A stretch of DNA of 27,146 bases from a virus. Position numbers and translations under genes: made by a program. Below the pieces are notes generated by a model. It had not been told where the DNA came from. It saw only the letters and a list, made by a program, of their open reading frames with translations, and made no database searches. This document shows positions 6,035 to 11,001 of this stretch, piece by piece (the first letter of the stretch is position 1; each line of letters opens with the position of its first letter). The DNA is taken from positions 1-27,146 of the IMG/VR virus record IMGVR_UViG_3300042503_000737; one strand, 5' to 3'.

Positions 6035-6676
6035 CTATTCAGGTAGGTCACTCCAGTCACCTTTACCATTCCAAGTCTTTTCAGGGTGAACAAGCTTAGC
6101 CTTGCGAAGCGTAGTTCTAGTCTCTGGGTCGAACTTAATTAGAAAAGAGCCATGGTCTTCCCAACCTTGAGGATCATTTCTTAAAGCGTTTAATCGAAGG
6201 CGTAGTTCTTTTTCTTTTTCTGATTCTTTAGCCATAGGTTCCTTTTCTGTTTCCTTAAATACTAAATCACTCTTTAGTAATTTCTTATTAGTAATATCTT
6301 TATTAGTAATCTCTTTATTAGTAGTGAGCACGTCGTACCCCCTCATCTGAGTATCTCTTACCCCCTCACTGAGTATCTTATACCCCCTCTGGGGGTACGA
6401 AATACCCCCTTTGTCGGTCAGTGTTAAGATGCGTTTTCGTTTGTAATGAGAGATTGCAAGGTACCCTTTTCCGACTAAACTTTTTACCGTGTTTTGTACT
6501 GTTTTTTCCGAAAAGCCTGTTTCAGCCGCGATGGTTTTACGAGAAGAAAAACACGGCTTACCTTTCGCTTGCCATTCCGCAACATAAGCAAGCACGATAG
6601 TTTCGTACGGTCCCAGAATCAAAAGTAACGCTTTGTTTACGTTGAAAAACGCATTGAGAGATGGTATCTTTGGCAT
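6035..6676 (-). CDS. Replication initiator-like winged-helix protein containing the origin
   Basis: A 213-aa protein. Residues about 15-90 form a winged helix-turn-helix of the kind seen in phage O-type replication proteins: IVLAYVAEWQAKGKPCFSSR, then KTIAAETGFSEKTVQNTVKS and a LVGKGYLAI wing. Next is a linker encoded by DNA iterons (about residues 88-113) and by AT-rich repeats (TNKEITNKDITNKK). A charged helix (KEPMAKESEKEKELRLRL) and a short conserved-looking C-terminus ending DWSDLPE follow. The architecture parallels lambda O: DNA-binding N-terminus, iterons in the middle of the gene, AT-rich DNA just after, partner-binding C-terminus. The ATG has AAGGAA upstream, and the gene has its own promoter (6771-6743). 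A plain transcription factor is the alternative. Confidence 0.75.
   Translation of the reverse strand: MPKIPSLNAFFNVNKALLLILGPYETIVLAYVAEWQAKGKPCFSSRKTIAAETGFSEKTVQNTVKSLVGKGYLAISHYKRKRILTLTDKGGISYPQRGYKILSEGVRDTQMRGYDVLTTNKEITNKDITNKKLLKSDLVFKETEKEPMAKESEKEKELRLRLNALRNDPQGWEDHGSFLIKFDPETRTTLRKAKLVHPEKTWNGKGDWSDLPE
6271..6329. repeat. AT-rich 15-bp repeats (candidate DNA unwinding element)
   Basis: TTATTAGTA occurs at 6285-6293, 6300-6308 and 6315-6323, exactly 15 bp apart, with a partial copy (TTAGTAAT) starting at 6274. The stretch is very AT-rich and lies next to the iterons on the 3' side of the initiator gene, where lambda has its easily melted region. Because 15 is a multiple of three, it also makes a protein repeat (TNKEITNKDITNK). 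Confidence 0.6.
6336..6410. repeat. Four origin iterons (TACCCCCT, 22-23 bp period)
   Basis: TACCCCCT starts at 6336, 6359, 6381 and 6403, so spacings are 23, 22 and 22 bp, about two helical turns. The two iterons at 6336 and 6359 are both followed by CTGAGTATCT (6347-6356 and 6369-6378). An inverted GGGGGTA at 6391-6397 pairs with the last copy across a 5-nt loop. The units fall in different reading frames of the initiator gene, so DNA selection rather than protein repetition preserves them. Likely the initiator-binding sites of the replication origin. Confidence 0.7.
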
Positions 6677-6691
6677 ATCAGTTCCTTTTTA

Positions 6692-6736
6692 AAGAGCGGG
6701 TTTTACTTTCGACGGTAGCCCGCTCTTGTTTTATTT
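6692..6736 (+). terminator. Stem-loop: plus-strand terminator, also leader hairpin of the initiator mRNA
   Basis: AAGAGCGGG (6692-6700) and CCCGCTCTT (6719-6727) form a perfect 9-bp stem with an 18-nt loop. On the plus strand GTTTTATTT follows, giving a reasonable intrinsic terminator. On the minus strand the same stem lies immediately after the predicted start site (near 6736) and 3-6 nt before the AAAAAGGAA ribosome binding site of the initiator gene. Confidence 0.55.
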
Positions 6737-6742
6737 CCCCTA

Positions 6743-6771
6743 CTTATACCCTCTCACGAAATAACCGTAAA
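6743..6771 (-). promoter_or_regulatory. Sigma70-like promoter of the initiator gene
   Basis: On the minus strand, TTTACG (6771-6766), a 17-bp spacer, then TATAAG (6748-6743), which matches TATAAT at five of six. Transcription would start near 6736, directly at the leader stem-loop, and reach the ATG at 6676 after about 60 nt. Confidence 0.55.
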
Positions 6772-6800
6772 GAAATAATAAAAAATACCGAATCTATTAG

Positions 6801-6829
6801 TTGCTTGCTGTAATCTTTTCTGTCATAGT
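6801..6829 (+). promoter_or_regulatory. Possible early promoter overlapping conserved element copy 2
   Basis: TTGCTT (6801-6806), 17 bp, CATAGT (6824-6829); three and four matches to the sigma70 boxes. The spacer is filled by CTTGCTGTAATCTTTTCTGT (6804-6823), 18 of 20 bases like 5366-5385. The start site would fall near 6836, on the palindromic site at 6831-6854. A weak match, supported by context. Confidence 0.35.
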
Positions 6830-6830
6830 G

Positions 6831-6854
6831 ATGCTGTAAACAGTAAATTGTTTA
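6831..6854 (+). promoter_or_regulatory. Operator-like palindromes upstream of the second early operon
   Basis: ATGCTGTAAACAGT (6831-6844) contains CTGTAAACAG, a near-perfect palindrome. It overlaps TAAACA-N6-TGTTTA (6837-6854). A 13-of-14 match to the first element is found at 8401-8414, ahead of the gene at 8443. The position, at the predicted transcription start, suits a repressor site. Confidence 0.45.
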
Positions 6855-6855
6855 T

Positions 6856-6867
6856 GTAACTAAGGAG
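6856..6867 (+). promoter_or_regulatory. GTAACTAGGAG-type leader, copy 2
   Basis: GTAACTAAGGAG, 18 nt before the ATG at 6874. One base differs from the common form, and one extra base lies between it and the start codon. Confidence 0.55.
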
Positions 6868-6873
6868 ACAAAT

Positions 6874-7179
6874 ATGAAACAAGTAATGTTGAAAGTAGGT
6901 AAAATGCGGAAAGCTGATGAGTGCGTTGTTTATCCAGTTGATTCAACAAATCCAAACAGACGATTTGTTCAAGGGGACCGCCTTGTCATGATTGTGGATA
7001 TAACAACGGGGAAAGCTCGATGTAACTACAAGACCGGATCAACCTATTGCAATAGTTTGCATTTAATTAATCATCCAAACATTGAGATTCACCAATTATC
7101 ACCAGAAGATATACAAGCGATAGTTGATGCTACGCCTAAATCCGGTGATAAAATTGGCGGCAATGTGTTTGTAGCTTAA
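6874..7179 (+). CDS. Unknown early protein (101 aa)
   Basis: First gene of the main plus-strand operon, with the GTAACTAAGGAG leader. It has no recognised family. The N-terminal part alternates charged and hydrophobic residues (KQVMLKVGKMRKADECVVYP) and contains QGDRLVMIVDITTGKARCNY, reminiscent of a small beta-barrel. The C-terminal part holds an acidic helix (SPEDIQAIVDAT). No signal peptide or membrane segment, so it is probably cytoplasmic. Position next to the origin promoter suggests a replication or host-takeover role, but nothing in the sequence shows it. Confidence 0.65.
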   Translation: MKQVMLKVGKMRKADECVVYPVDSTNPNRRFVQGDRLVMIVDITTGKARCNYKTGSTYCNSLHLINHPNIEIHQLSPEDIQAIVDATPKSGDKIGGNVFVA

Positions 7180-7192
7180 AGGAGAACTAATC

Positions 7193-7510
7193 ATGAAAAG
7201 AATAATCACAGCACTAGCATTTTTACCCTGTCTGGCTTCGGCGCAATCCAATGACCCTGTCAGTGACGTATTTAGAGAGGCATATGGGCTAAGACAACAG
7301 CTAGCCCCCGTGTACGGGCTACCAGTTCAGCCAGTGTTACCAATCCCACAGGATAACGGACCTTGGGGCACTGGGTACAGCATCGTGACAACCACCAAGC
7401 CCAAGCGGAACATTTTCGACTCTGATTTAACAGGCGAGGAAACAGTTCAGCGGGTAGTGCCTAATGATGCTCTTGGGCAACCGCTTAAGGGATTCGATTT
7501 TGGATATTAA
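7193..7510 (+). CDS. Secreted early protein with signal peptide (105 aa)
   Basis: The N-terminus MKRIITALAFLPCLASAQSN is a classic Sec signal peptide: two basic residues, a hydrophobic core and a cleavage motif ASA at about residues 15-17. The mature part is proline-rich (VYGLPVQPVLPIPQDNGPWG) and ends with LKGFDFGY. No family is recognised. AAAGGAG lies 9 nt upstream of the ATG. It is the first of four consecutive envelope-directed genes (7193-8401), so a periplasmic role with the lipoprotein and transglycosylase is likely. Confidence 0.7.
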   Translation: MKRIITALAFLPCLASAQSNDPVSDVFREAYGLRQQLAPVYGLPVQPVLPIPQDNGPWGTGYSIVTTTKPKRNIFDSDLTGEETVQRVVPNDALGQPLKGFDFGY

Positions 7511-7537
7511 GCAGTACAACAACTAGGAGAAATGTAT

Positions 7538-7741
7538 ATGCAAACAATAGTACGAGTAGGCTACGCAATAGTCGCAGTGATTACCCTTATCGCCCTTCAA
7601 GGCTGTACGGGTATTGAGATGGGTGGAAAGCTGTGGATAAGTCGAGTGGACGAACGCCAAGAATCGCAGAAAACCCATAATATTCCGCTCAAATGTTACT
7701 TGTGGCAGGACTGTTCACAAGCTGTGGAAAACTTAAAGTAA
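7538..7741 (+). CDS. Small lipoprotein (67 aa)
   Basis: From the ATG at 7538 the protein reads MQTIVRVGYAIVAVITLIAL then QGCTG. This is a positively charged start, a hydrophobic segment and a lipobox (ALQGC) with the lipidated Cys at about residue 23. The mature part is about 45 residues with two further cysteines. An in-frame ATG at 7532 is only 2 nt from the AGGAG, so 7538 with 8 nt spacing is preferred. It could anchor in the inner or outer membrane; Thr at +2 suggests export to the outer membrane. Possible roles are superinfection exclusion or Rz1-like spanin function, although it is not proline-rich as Rz1 usually is. Confidence 0.7.
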   Translation: MQTIVRVGYAIVAVITLIALQGCTGIEMGGKLWISRVDERQESQKTHNIPLKCYLWQDCSQAVENLK

Positions 7742-7751
7742 GGAGGCATAA

Positions 7752-7916
7752 ATGAAAGCTATCAAAGACCTATTGTTCACGCCTACGGGCATCGCTGTAA
7801 CTGTTCTACACCTAGCTTTTTTCGTGGGCGTAGTGACCTGCGCCGTTGGGTTTCGTGTCTATGTACTAGGGGATGACCCTGCGGCTGCCGTTAAAGCCAC
7901 AGTCACCCGACGATGA
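7752..7916 (+). CDS. Small inner-membrane protein (54 aa)
   Basis: A short gene with a strong TAAGGAGG ribosome binding site 6 nt upstream, starting 10 nt after the lipoprotein stop. The protein has a basic N-terminus (MKAIKDLLF), one hydrophobic segment (GIAVTVLHLAFFVGVVTCAV, about residues 13-32) and a basic tail ending VTRR. Its TGA overlaps the next ATG as ATGA, so it is translationally coupled to the transglycosylase. It has no recognised family. A holin-like or anchor-partner role for the adjacent enzyme is a reasonable guess. Confidence 0.65.
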   Translation: MKAIKDLLFTPTGIAVTVLHLAFFVGVVTCAVGFRVYVLGDDPAAAVKATVTRR

Positions 7917-8401
7917 GCCAAGAAGCAAGTAGCGGCTGGTTATGCGCTGCAATTGTCGTATTGGCTTGCTACACGGCGTTACCTGAGACCCTTGTCTACC
8001 ATCAGACCAGGCTACTTCGTGCTCCTATAGAGCCTTCCAGAGGCTTAATAGAAGCAGAGGTAGACCGAGCGGCTAAGGCGTACCAACTCCACCCCAGATT
8101 GCTTCATGCGCTGGTAAAAGTGGAGTCTGGGTATCGTCAGCAAGCTGTCTCACCTGTTGGAGCACTTGGTCTAAGCCAGGTCATGCCAGCGAATTACCGC
8201 CGTTGTGGGCTTAAAGATGCTGGAGAGTTGTTTGACCCAGTTTCAAACCTACGGTGCGGTGCGTTGATACTACGACAAGAGATAGACCGACTTGGCAGCC
8301 TTAGAGACGCTCTCACAGTCTACAACTGTGGGCGTGTTCAATGCCGAGAAGGTAAACAATATGCGAATAAAGTATTAAACCTGTTTACAGCGAAAGGATA
8401 A
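7913..8401 (+). CDS. Membrane-anchored lytic transglycosylase (SLT-like)
   Basis: A 162-aa predicted murein lytic transglycosylase cutting the MurNAc-GlcNAc bond. Residues about 9-30 are a hydrophobic anchor or signal-anchor (WLCAAIVVLACYTALPETLV). The catalytic domain starts near 55: LHPRLLHALVKVESGYRQQA with catalytic Glu at about 71, then VSPVGALGLSQVMPANYRRC and LTVYNCGRVQCREG in place of the usual AYNxG motif. It resembles VirB1-type enzymes as much as phage lysins. It sits in the early operon rather than with the lysis genes, so it may aid envelope remodelling during infection or be a signal-anchor endolysin. The ATG is coupled to the preceding gene. Confidence 0.85.
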   Translation: MSQEASSGWLCAAIVVLACYTALPETLVYHQTRLLRAPIEPSRGLIEAEVDRAAKAYQLHPRLLHALVKVESGYRQQAVSPVGALGLSQVMPANYRRCGLKDAGELFDPVSNLRCGALILRQEIDRLGSLRDALTVYNCGRVQCREGKQYANKVLNLFTAKG

Positions 8402-8414
8402 TGCTGTAATCAGT
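8401..8414 (+). promoter_or_regulatory. Operator-like element ATGCTGTAATCAGT
   Basis: Matches 6831-6844 at 13 of 14 bases and lies 29 nt before the ATG at 8443, starting at the stop of the preceding gene. The inverted 10-mer CTGTTTACAG (8381-8390, inside that gene) is the exact reverse complement of the palindromic core at 6834-6843. Confidence 0.4.
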
Positions 8415-8425
8415 AGGAACCTTTT

Positions 8426-8437
8426 GTAACTAGGAGG
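8426..8437 (+). promoter_or_regulatory. GTAACTAGGAG-type leader, copy 3
   Basis: GTAACTAGGAGG, 17 nt before the ATG at 8443. Identical over all 12 bases to copy 4 at 10071-10082. Confidence 0.6.
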
Positions 8438-8442
8438 AACAA

Positions 8443-8667
8443 ATGATCGTAAAAACAATCAACAGAAAAACAGTGTCACTTGAACACAACGGCTACGCTT
8501 TTGATGTTGAAGTGAGAAGTGAAGACGGGCGCATTCATTTCACACCGTTAAAAGGGTGGGGAAGTTTAGAATTACACACACAACAACCGTCGGAAACATT
8601 GCTCGAAGCAATAGACGAGGCAGTTTACAACGCTAACCCAGAGTTCTGGATAACTGAGGGTATATGA
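8443..8667 (+). CDS. Unknown early protein (74 aa)
   Basis: Starts behind the GTAACTAGGAGG leader and ends in ATGA overlap with the next gene. The protein is soluble and mixed alpha/beta: alternating strands (KTVSLEHNGYAFDVEVRSED) then a helix (SETLLEAIDEAVYN). No family is recognised and there is no signal peptide. It heads a translationally coupled trio with the CxxC protein and Bet, so it may serve recombination, but its sequence does not show this. Confidence 0.65.
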   Translation: MIVKTINRKTVSLEHNGYAFDVEVRSEDGRIHFTPLKGWGSLELHTQQPSETLLEAIDEAVYNANPEFWITEGI

Positions 8668-8858
8668 CCGAAACAGTTGAGTGTGTTGAGTGTGGGTATG
8701 AACAACCCGCCGATGAATACGATGCTAAGGCACCATGCGCAGGCTGTAGGGCACTAGATGACTATCTGGAGAACTACGGGCAGCGCAGGGAGCAACAAAA
8801 CGAACAGAGCTGGTACGAGTTTTGGCAAGAATGTGAACGAATCAAAGGAAAACTATGA
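8664..8858 (+). CDS. Small CxxC zinc-ribbon-like protein (64 aa)
   Basis: VECVECGYEQPADEYDAKAP is followed by CAGC, giving two CxxC pairs that could hold one zinc ion near the N-terminus (about residues 7-28). The rest is a Glu/Gln-rich helix (ENYGQRREQQNEQSWYEFWQ). Both ends are coupled through ATGA overlaps, to the gene before and to Bet after. Being sandwiched with Bet suggests it helps recombination or regulates the recombinase. That is inference from context only. Confidence 0.65.
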   Translation: MTETVECVECGYEQPADEYDAKAPCAGCRALDDYLENYGQRREQQNEQSWYEFWQECERIKGKL

Positions 8859-9658
8859 GTAAAGAACTAACAACAACAAACAATTCAATCGAGATGCTTC
8901 ACGCTCTTCGAAACACAGTAGCGCCAGGACTTACCGAACCTGAGTTTATGCTGTTTGCTGAGATGTGCAGGGTTACAGGACTAAACCCTGCCACCAAAGA
9001 AATCTGGGCTATCAAAGCAGGTGGACGCCTACAGCTAATGACGGGGATCAACGGCTTTCTGCGCATAGCTAACTCGCACCCACAGTTTGACGGTATGGAA
9101 GTGACTTATGAGTGGGACGACAAAACACTTATTAGCAGCACTGTGAAAGTCTATCGCAAAGATAGGCGCTTTCCGTCAGTAGCGACAGCTTACCTAGCTG
9201 AGTACGGCAAGAAGACTCCTATATGGGCTCAAATGCCGACGGTAATGTTAAGTAAGTGTGCAAAGAGTTTAGCTATTCGTGAAGCGTTCATTCAGGAATT
9301 AGGCGGTCTCTACACAGCAGAGGAGATGCCAGCATCATTTGCCGCTCCTACACCTCAACCGATTGAAGGTCATGAGGTAGTAGTGAGCACCAAAACGGGC
9401 GAGGTGCTTGGGTTTAAAAAGGAAGGCGTAGAAGTAGAAGGTTTAAAGCCGATGGATATTGCGGCTGAAATTAAGAAGCGCACACAGCCTACCTACTACG
9501 ATGTGACTAAGTTACCTGAAAAACATCAGGCAGCAGCGGAGCAGTACTTACGGGAATGTGAAGCAAGGGAAGTCAGAGAGCACGTCTGGCGAGCACCGAT
9601 ACGCTTAGAACGCATGACACAGTGCATTGTGGAGGCACCAAGTGAAGACGAAGCATAA
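8855..9658 (+). CDS. bet: Bet/RecT-family single-strand annealing protein
   Basis: A 267-aa homologue of the lambda Beta/RecT recombinases, which coat single-stranded DNA and anneal complementary strands. The conserved core is clear: EFMLFAEMCRVTGLNPATKE, then IWAIKAGGRLQLMTGINGFL and RIANSHPQFDGMEV (about residues 29-82), and TVMLSKCAKSLAIREAFIQE with LGGLYTAEEMP (about 128-159). The C-terminal part is less conserved and charged, as usual for the family. The ATG overlaps the previous stop as ATGA. A 5'-3' exonuclease partner (lambda Exo or RecE type) is not next to it; nuclease-like genes occur further on (10507 and 12607). Confidence 0.92.
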   Translation: MSKELTTTNNSIEMLHALRNTVAPGLTEPEFMLFAEMCRVTGLNPATKEIWAIKAGGRLQLMTGINGFLRIANSHPQFDGMEVTYEWDDKTLISSTVKVYRKDRRFPSVATAYLAEYGKKTPIWAQMPTVMLSKCAKSLAIREAFIQELGGLYTAEEMPASFAAPTPQPIEGHEVVVSTKTGEVLGFKKEGVEVEGLKPMDIAAEIKKRTQPTYYDVTKLPEKHQAAAEQYLRECEAREVREHVWRAPIRLERMTQCIVEAPSEDEA

Positions 9659-9875
9659 GCAAGAGTTGTTAAAAGTAAGAACGGAGCAAGTTGTATATGG
9701 TAACAGAGCACTCACTCAAGAGACGAAAGAAGAAGAAGCGGGACTGGAAGCGAGACGATGCCAAGCACGTAAGAGACGGGTGGAAACGTCACACTACTTA
9801 CTATCGTGTCGAATCGATCAATTATTTGCAGGAAATATCAACGTCAACAGGTCAGTTTCTTATGGATGTGATTGA
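9642..9875 (+). CDS. Possible alternative small gene overlapping 9697-9912
   Basis: GTG at 9642 has an excellent ribosome binding site (GGAGG, 6 nt spacing) inside the end of bet. The frame gives 77 residues beginning MKTKHKQELLKVRTEQVVYG, with a charged, helical first half and a Cys-containing second half that looks less protein-like. It shares most of its length with another open frame. Either only one is real, or a -1/+1 shift in the AAGAAGAAGAAG tract near 9728-9739 joins this start to the other frame. Confidence 0.35.
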   Translation: MKTKHKQELLKVRTEQVVYGNRALTQETKEEEAGLEARRCQARKRRVETSHYLLSCRIDQLFAGNINVNRSVSYGCD

Positions 9876-9912
9876 AGATGTCATCAACTTCTACCGCAAA
9901 AAGCATGATTGA
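9697..9912 (+). CDS. Small highly basic unknown protein (71 aa)
   Basis: Starts at the ATG at 9697 with GGAG 10 nt upstream. It is strongly basic at the front (SLKRRKKKKRDWKRDDAKHV), then RDGWKRHTTYYRVESINYLQ and an amphipathic end (QFLMDVIEDVINFYRKKHD). The basic region suggests nucleic-acid binding. It has no recognised family. Its frame overlaps the one starting at 9642, so one of the two may be a shadow. I favour this one for its C-terminal half. Confidence 0.45.
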   Translation: MVTEHSLKRRKKKKRDWKRDDAKHVRDGWKRHTTYYRVESINYLQEISTSTGQFLMDVIEDVINFYRKKHD

Positions 9913-10054
9913 GATTCTAGCGGCACTTGACGCAGTTCTTGCTCAGTTTGATACAGACGAACACTTGTCAGTGTTTGAACTAGGTCAAGCCGATGGCTTG
10001 CGTTGGGCAAAGCAGATAGTTGAGGAAATAAAAAACCCGCCAGACTCCGTTTAA
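9878..10054 (+). CDS. Small unknown protein (58 aa)
   Basis: The frame is open from a TTG at 9872; ATGs occur at 9878 and 9905, neither with a strong ribosome binding site. The conserved-looking part is SMIEILAALDAVLAQFDTDE and LGQADGLRWAKQIVEEIK, two amphipathic helices with an acidic middle. No family is recognised. Its TAA lies within the loop of the stem-loop at 10036-10069, so translation to the end would open that structure on the plus-strand mRNA. Confidence 0.5.
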   Translation: MSSTSTAKSMIEILAALDAVLAQFDTDEHLSVFELGQADGLRWAKQIVEEIKNPPDSV

Positions 10055-10069
10055 GTGAACTCTGACGGG
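10030..10069 (-). terminator. Intrinsic terminator facing leftward (antisense to early genes)
   Basis: Arms CCCGCCAGA (10036-10044) and TCTGACGGG (10061-10069) flank a 16-nt loop. In minus-strand RNA the single imperfect pair is a G-U wobble and the stem is followed by six U (complement of A at 10030-10035). In plus-strand RNA it is a C-A mismatch with no U-run. The design therefore points to termination of leftward transcription, probably from the virion/lysis operon ending at 13234. Confidence 0.7.
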
Positions 10070-10070
10070 C

Positions 10071-10082
10071 GTAACTAGGAGG
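10071..10082 (+). promoter_or_regulatory. GTAACTAGGAG-type leader, copy 4
   Basis: GTAACTAGGAGG, 17 nt before the ATG at 10088 and starting 2 nt after the terminator stem. Confidence 0.6.
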
Positions 10083-10087
10083 CATAT

Positions 10088-10504
10088 ATGAAATATGCTT
10101 ATCAGCATAGTACCAGAGGAAATGACCGAGTGTCCAGGGACATGGTGAAACTGGGAACAGTATTGGAAAACGTAACAAACAAACTAAGGAAAAGTATGAA
10201 TAAGCCAGTGAAGGATTTTAAAGAAAAAGGCGTTAGCGTAGCAGTGTGGGAGACCCGTAATGGTGGTTACTCAATCAGCATCAGCAAGCGTTACAAGGAC
10301 AAAGTATCAAACGAGTGGAAGGAGTCTAAATACTGGTTTAAAGAGGACCTGGGTAATCTTATTATTATGCTGCAAGGCGCTCTAGACTTTTGTGGTGGTG
10401 CTGAAGTGCATAAGGCTGAAGGTGTAACAAGCGGTCAAGGGCAGGTAGGCAAGCCAGCGACCTACGAACTATCGCAAAATGAAATAGATGACCTGCCTTT
10501 CTAG
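10088..10504 (+). CDS. Single-stranded DNA-binding protein-like
   Basis: A 138-aa protein ending NEIDDLPF, the acidic tip with terminal Pro-Phe that SSB proteins use to recruit partners. The body (KEKGVSVAVWETRNGGYSIS, then EWKESKYWFKEDLGNLIIML) looks like an OB-fold core with aromatic residues, as in small phage SSBs. The upstream ATG is chosen for its AGGAGG and leader; an internal ATG at 10196 also has AAGGA and would give about 102 residues starting MNKPVKDFKE, so two forms are possible. It works naturally with Bet and the origin. Family assignment rests on the tail and general look. Confidence 0.7.
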   Translation: MKYAYQHSTRGNDRVSRDMVKLGTVLENVTNKLRKSMNKPVKDFKEKGVSVAVWETRNGGYSISISKRYKDKVSNEWKESKYWFKEDLGNLIIMLQGALDFCGGAEVHKAEGVTSGQGQVGKPATYELSQNEIDDLPF

Positions 10505-10506
10505 TC

Positions 10507-11001
10507 ATGTTCACGCCAATACCCATAACACTATCCAACGTGGAAATGCTTAACGCTGCTACTGTTGGTGTCACTCGTAGGCTTGCCGCTGTTAAACGAC
10601 AACGGCAACACACAAATGGCACACCAACAATAGATATGTGGGGCATGGACATTGAAGGCGCTGGTGCTGAACTGGTAGTGGCAAAGTGGCTAGGAAGATA
10701 CTGGAACGCACTTGCTAATGATCCAAACACGCTAGAAGGCGATGTGGGACGTTATCAAGTGCGGCATACCAAGCGTTTAGACGGCTCGTTAATTTTGCAT
10801 GACAAGGATAACAGTGAGGCTTTGTTTGTGCTTGTAGTTGGTCAGTATCCTACATACGAGATTAGAGGTTGGATCAGCGGTAAGGACGGCAAGCAATCGC
10901 AGCACTGGCGAACAGGAGAGCGACCAGCTTATTTTGTGCCGCAGTCTGCTTTGCTAGACCCAACAGAACTCGAAATGAGTGTAAAGTGTAGAGAATTATG
11001 A
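10507..11001 (+). CDS. PD-(D/E)XK nuclease-like protein
   Basis: A 164-aa protein. The layout suggests a restriction-endonuclease-like fold: an N-terminal helix with Glu (DMWGMDIEGAGAELVVAKWL, about residues 43-62), then LEGDVGRYQVRHTK (about 76-89), strands with ALFVLVVGQYPTYEIRGWIS and a terminal PAYFVPQSAL. In such proteins the second strand normally carries Asp and Glu-x-Lys/Arg; here it reads D-V-G-R-Y-Q-V-R, so Gln may replace the usual Glu. Activity is therefore uncertain. It lies between SSB and a group of unknown genes and may serve in recombination or host DNA breakdown. Confidence 0.55.
   Translation: MFTPIPITLSNVEMLNAATVGVTRRLAAVKRQRQHTNGTPTIDMWGMDIEGAGAELVVAKWLGRYWNALANDPNTLEGDVGRYQVRHTKRLDGSLILHDKDNSEALFVLVVGQYPTYEIRGWISGKDGKQSQHWRTGERPAYFVPQSALLDPTELEMSVKCREL

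Noticed and set aside
6023-6036. AGGCTT-TT-AAGCCT hairpin at the initiator stop
   Set aside because: Short stem with a 2-nt loop and no U-run; too weak to call a terminator.
8376-8387. TAAACCTGTTTA palindrome as an operator
   Set aside because: It lies within the coding end of the transglycosylase gene, where the codons explain it; mentioned only because its core equals a site at 6834.
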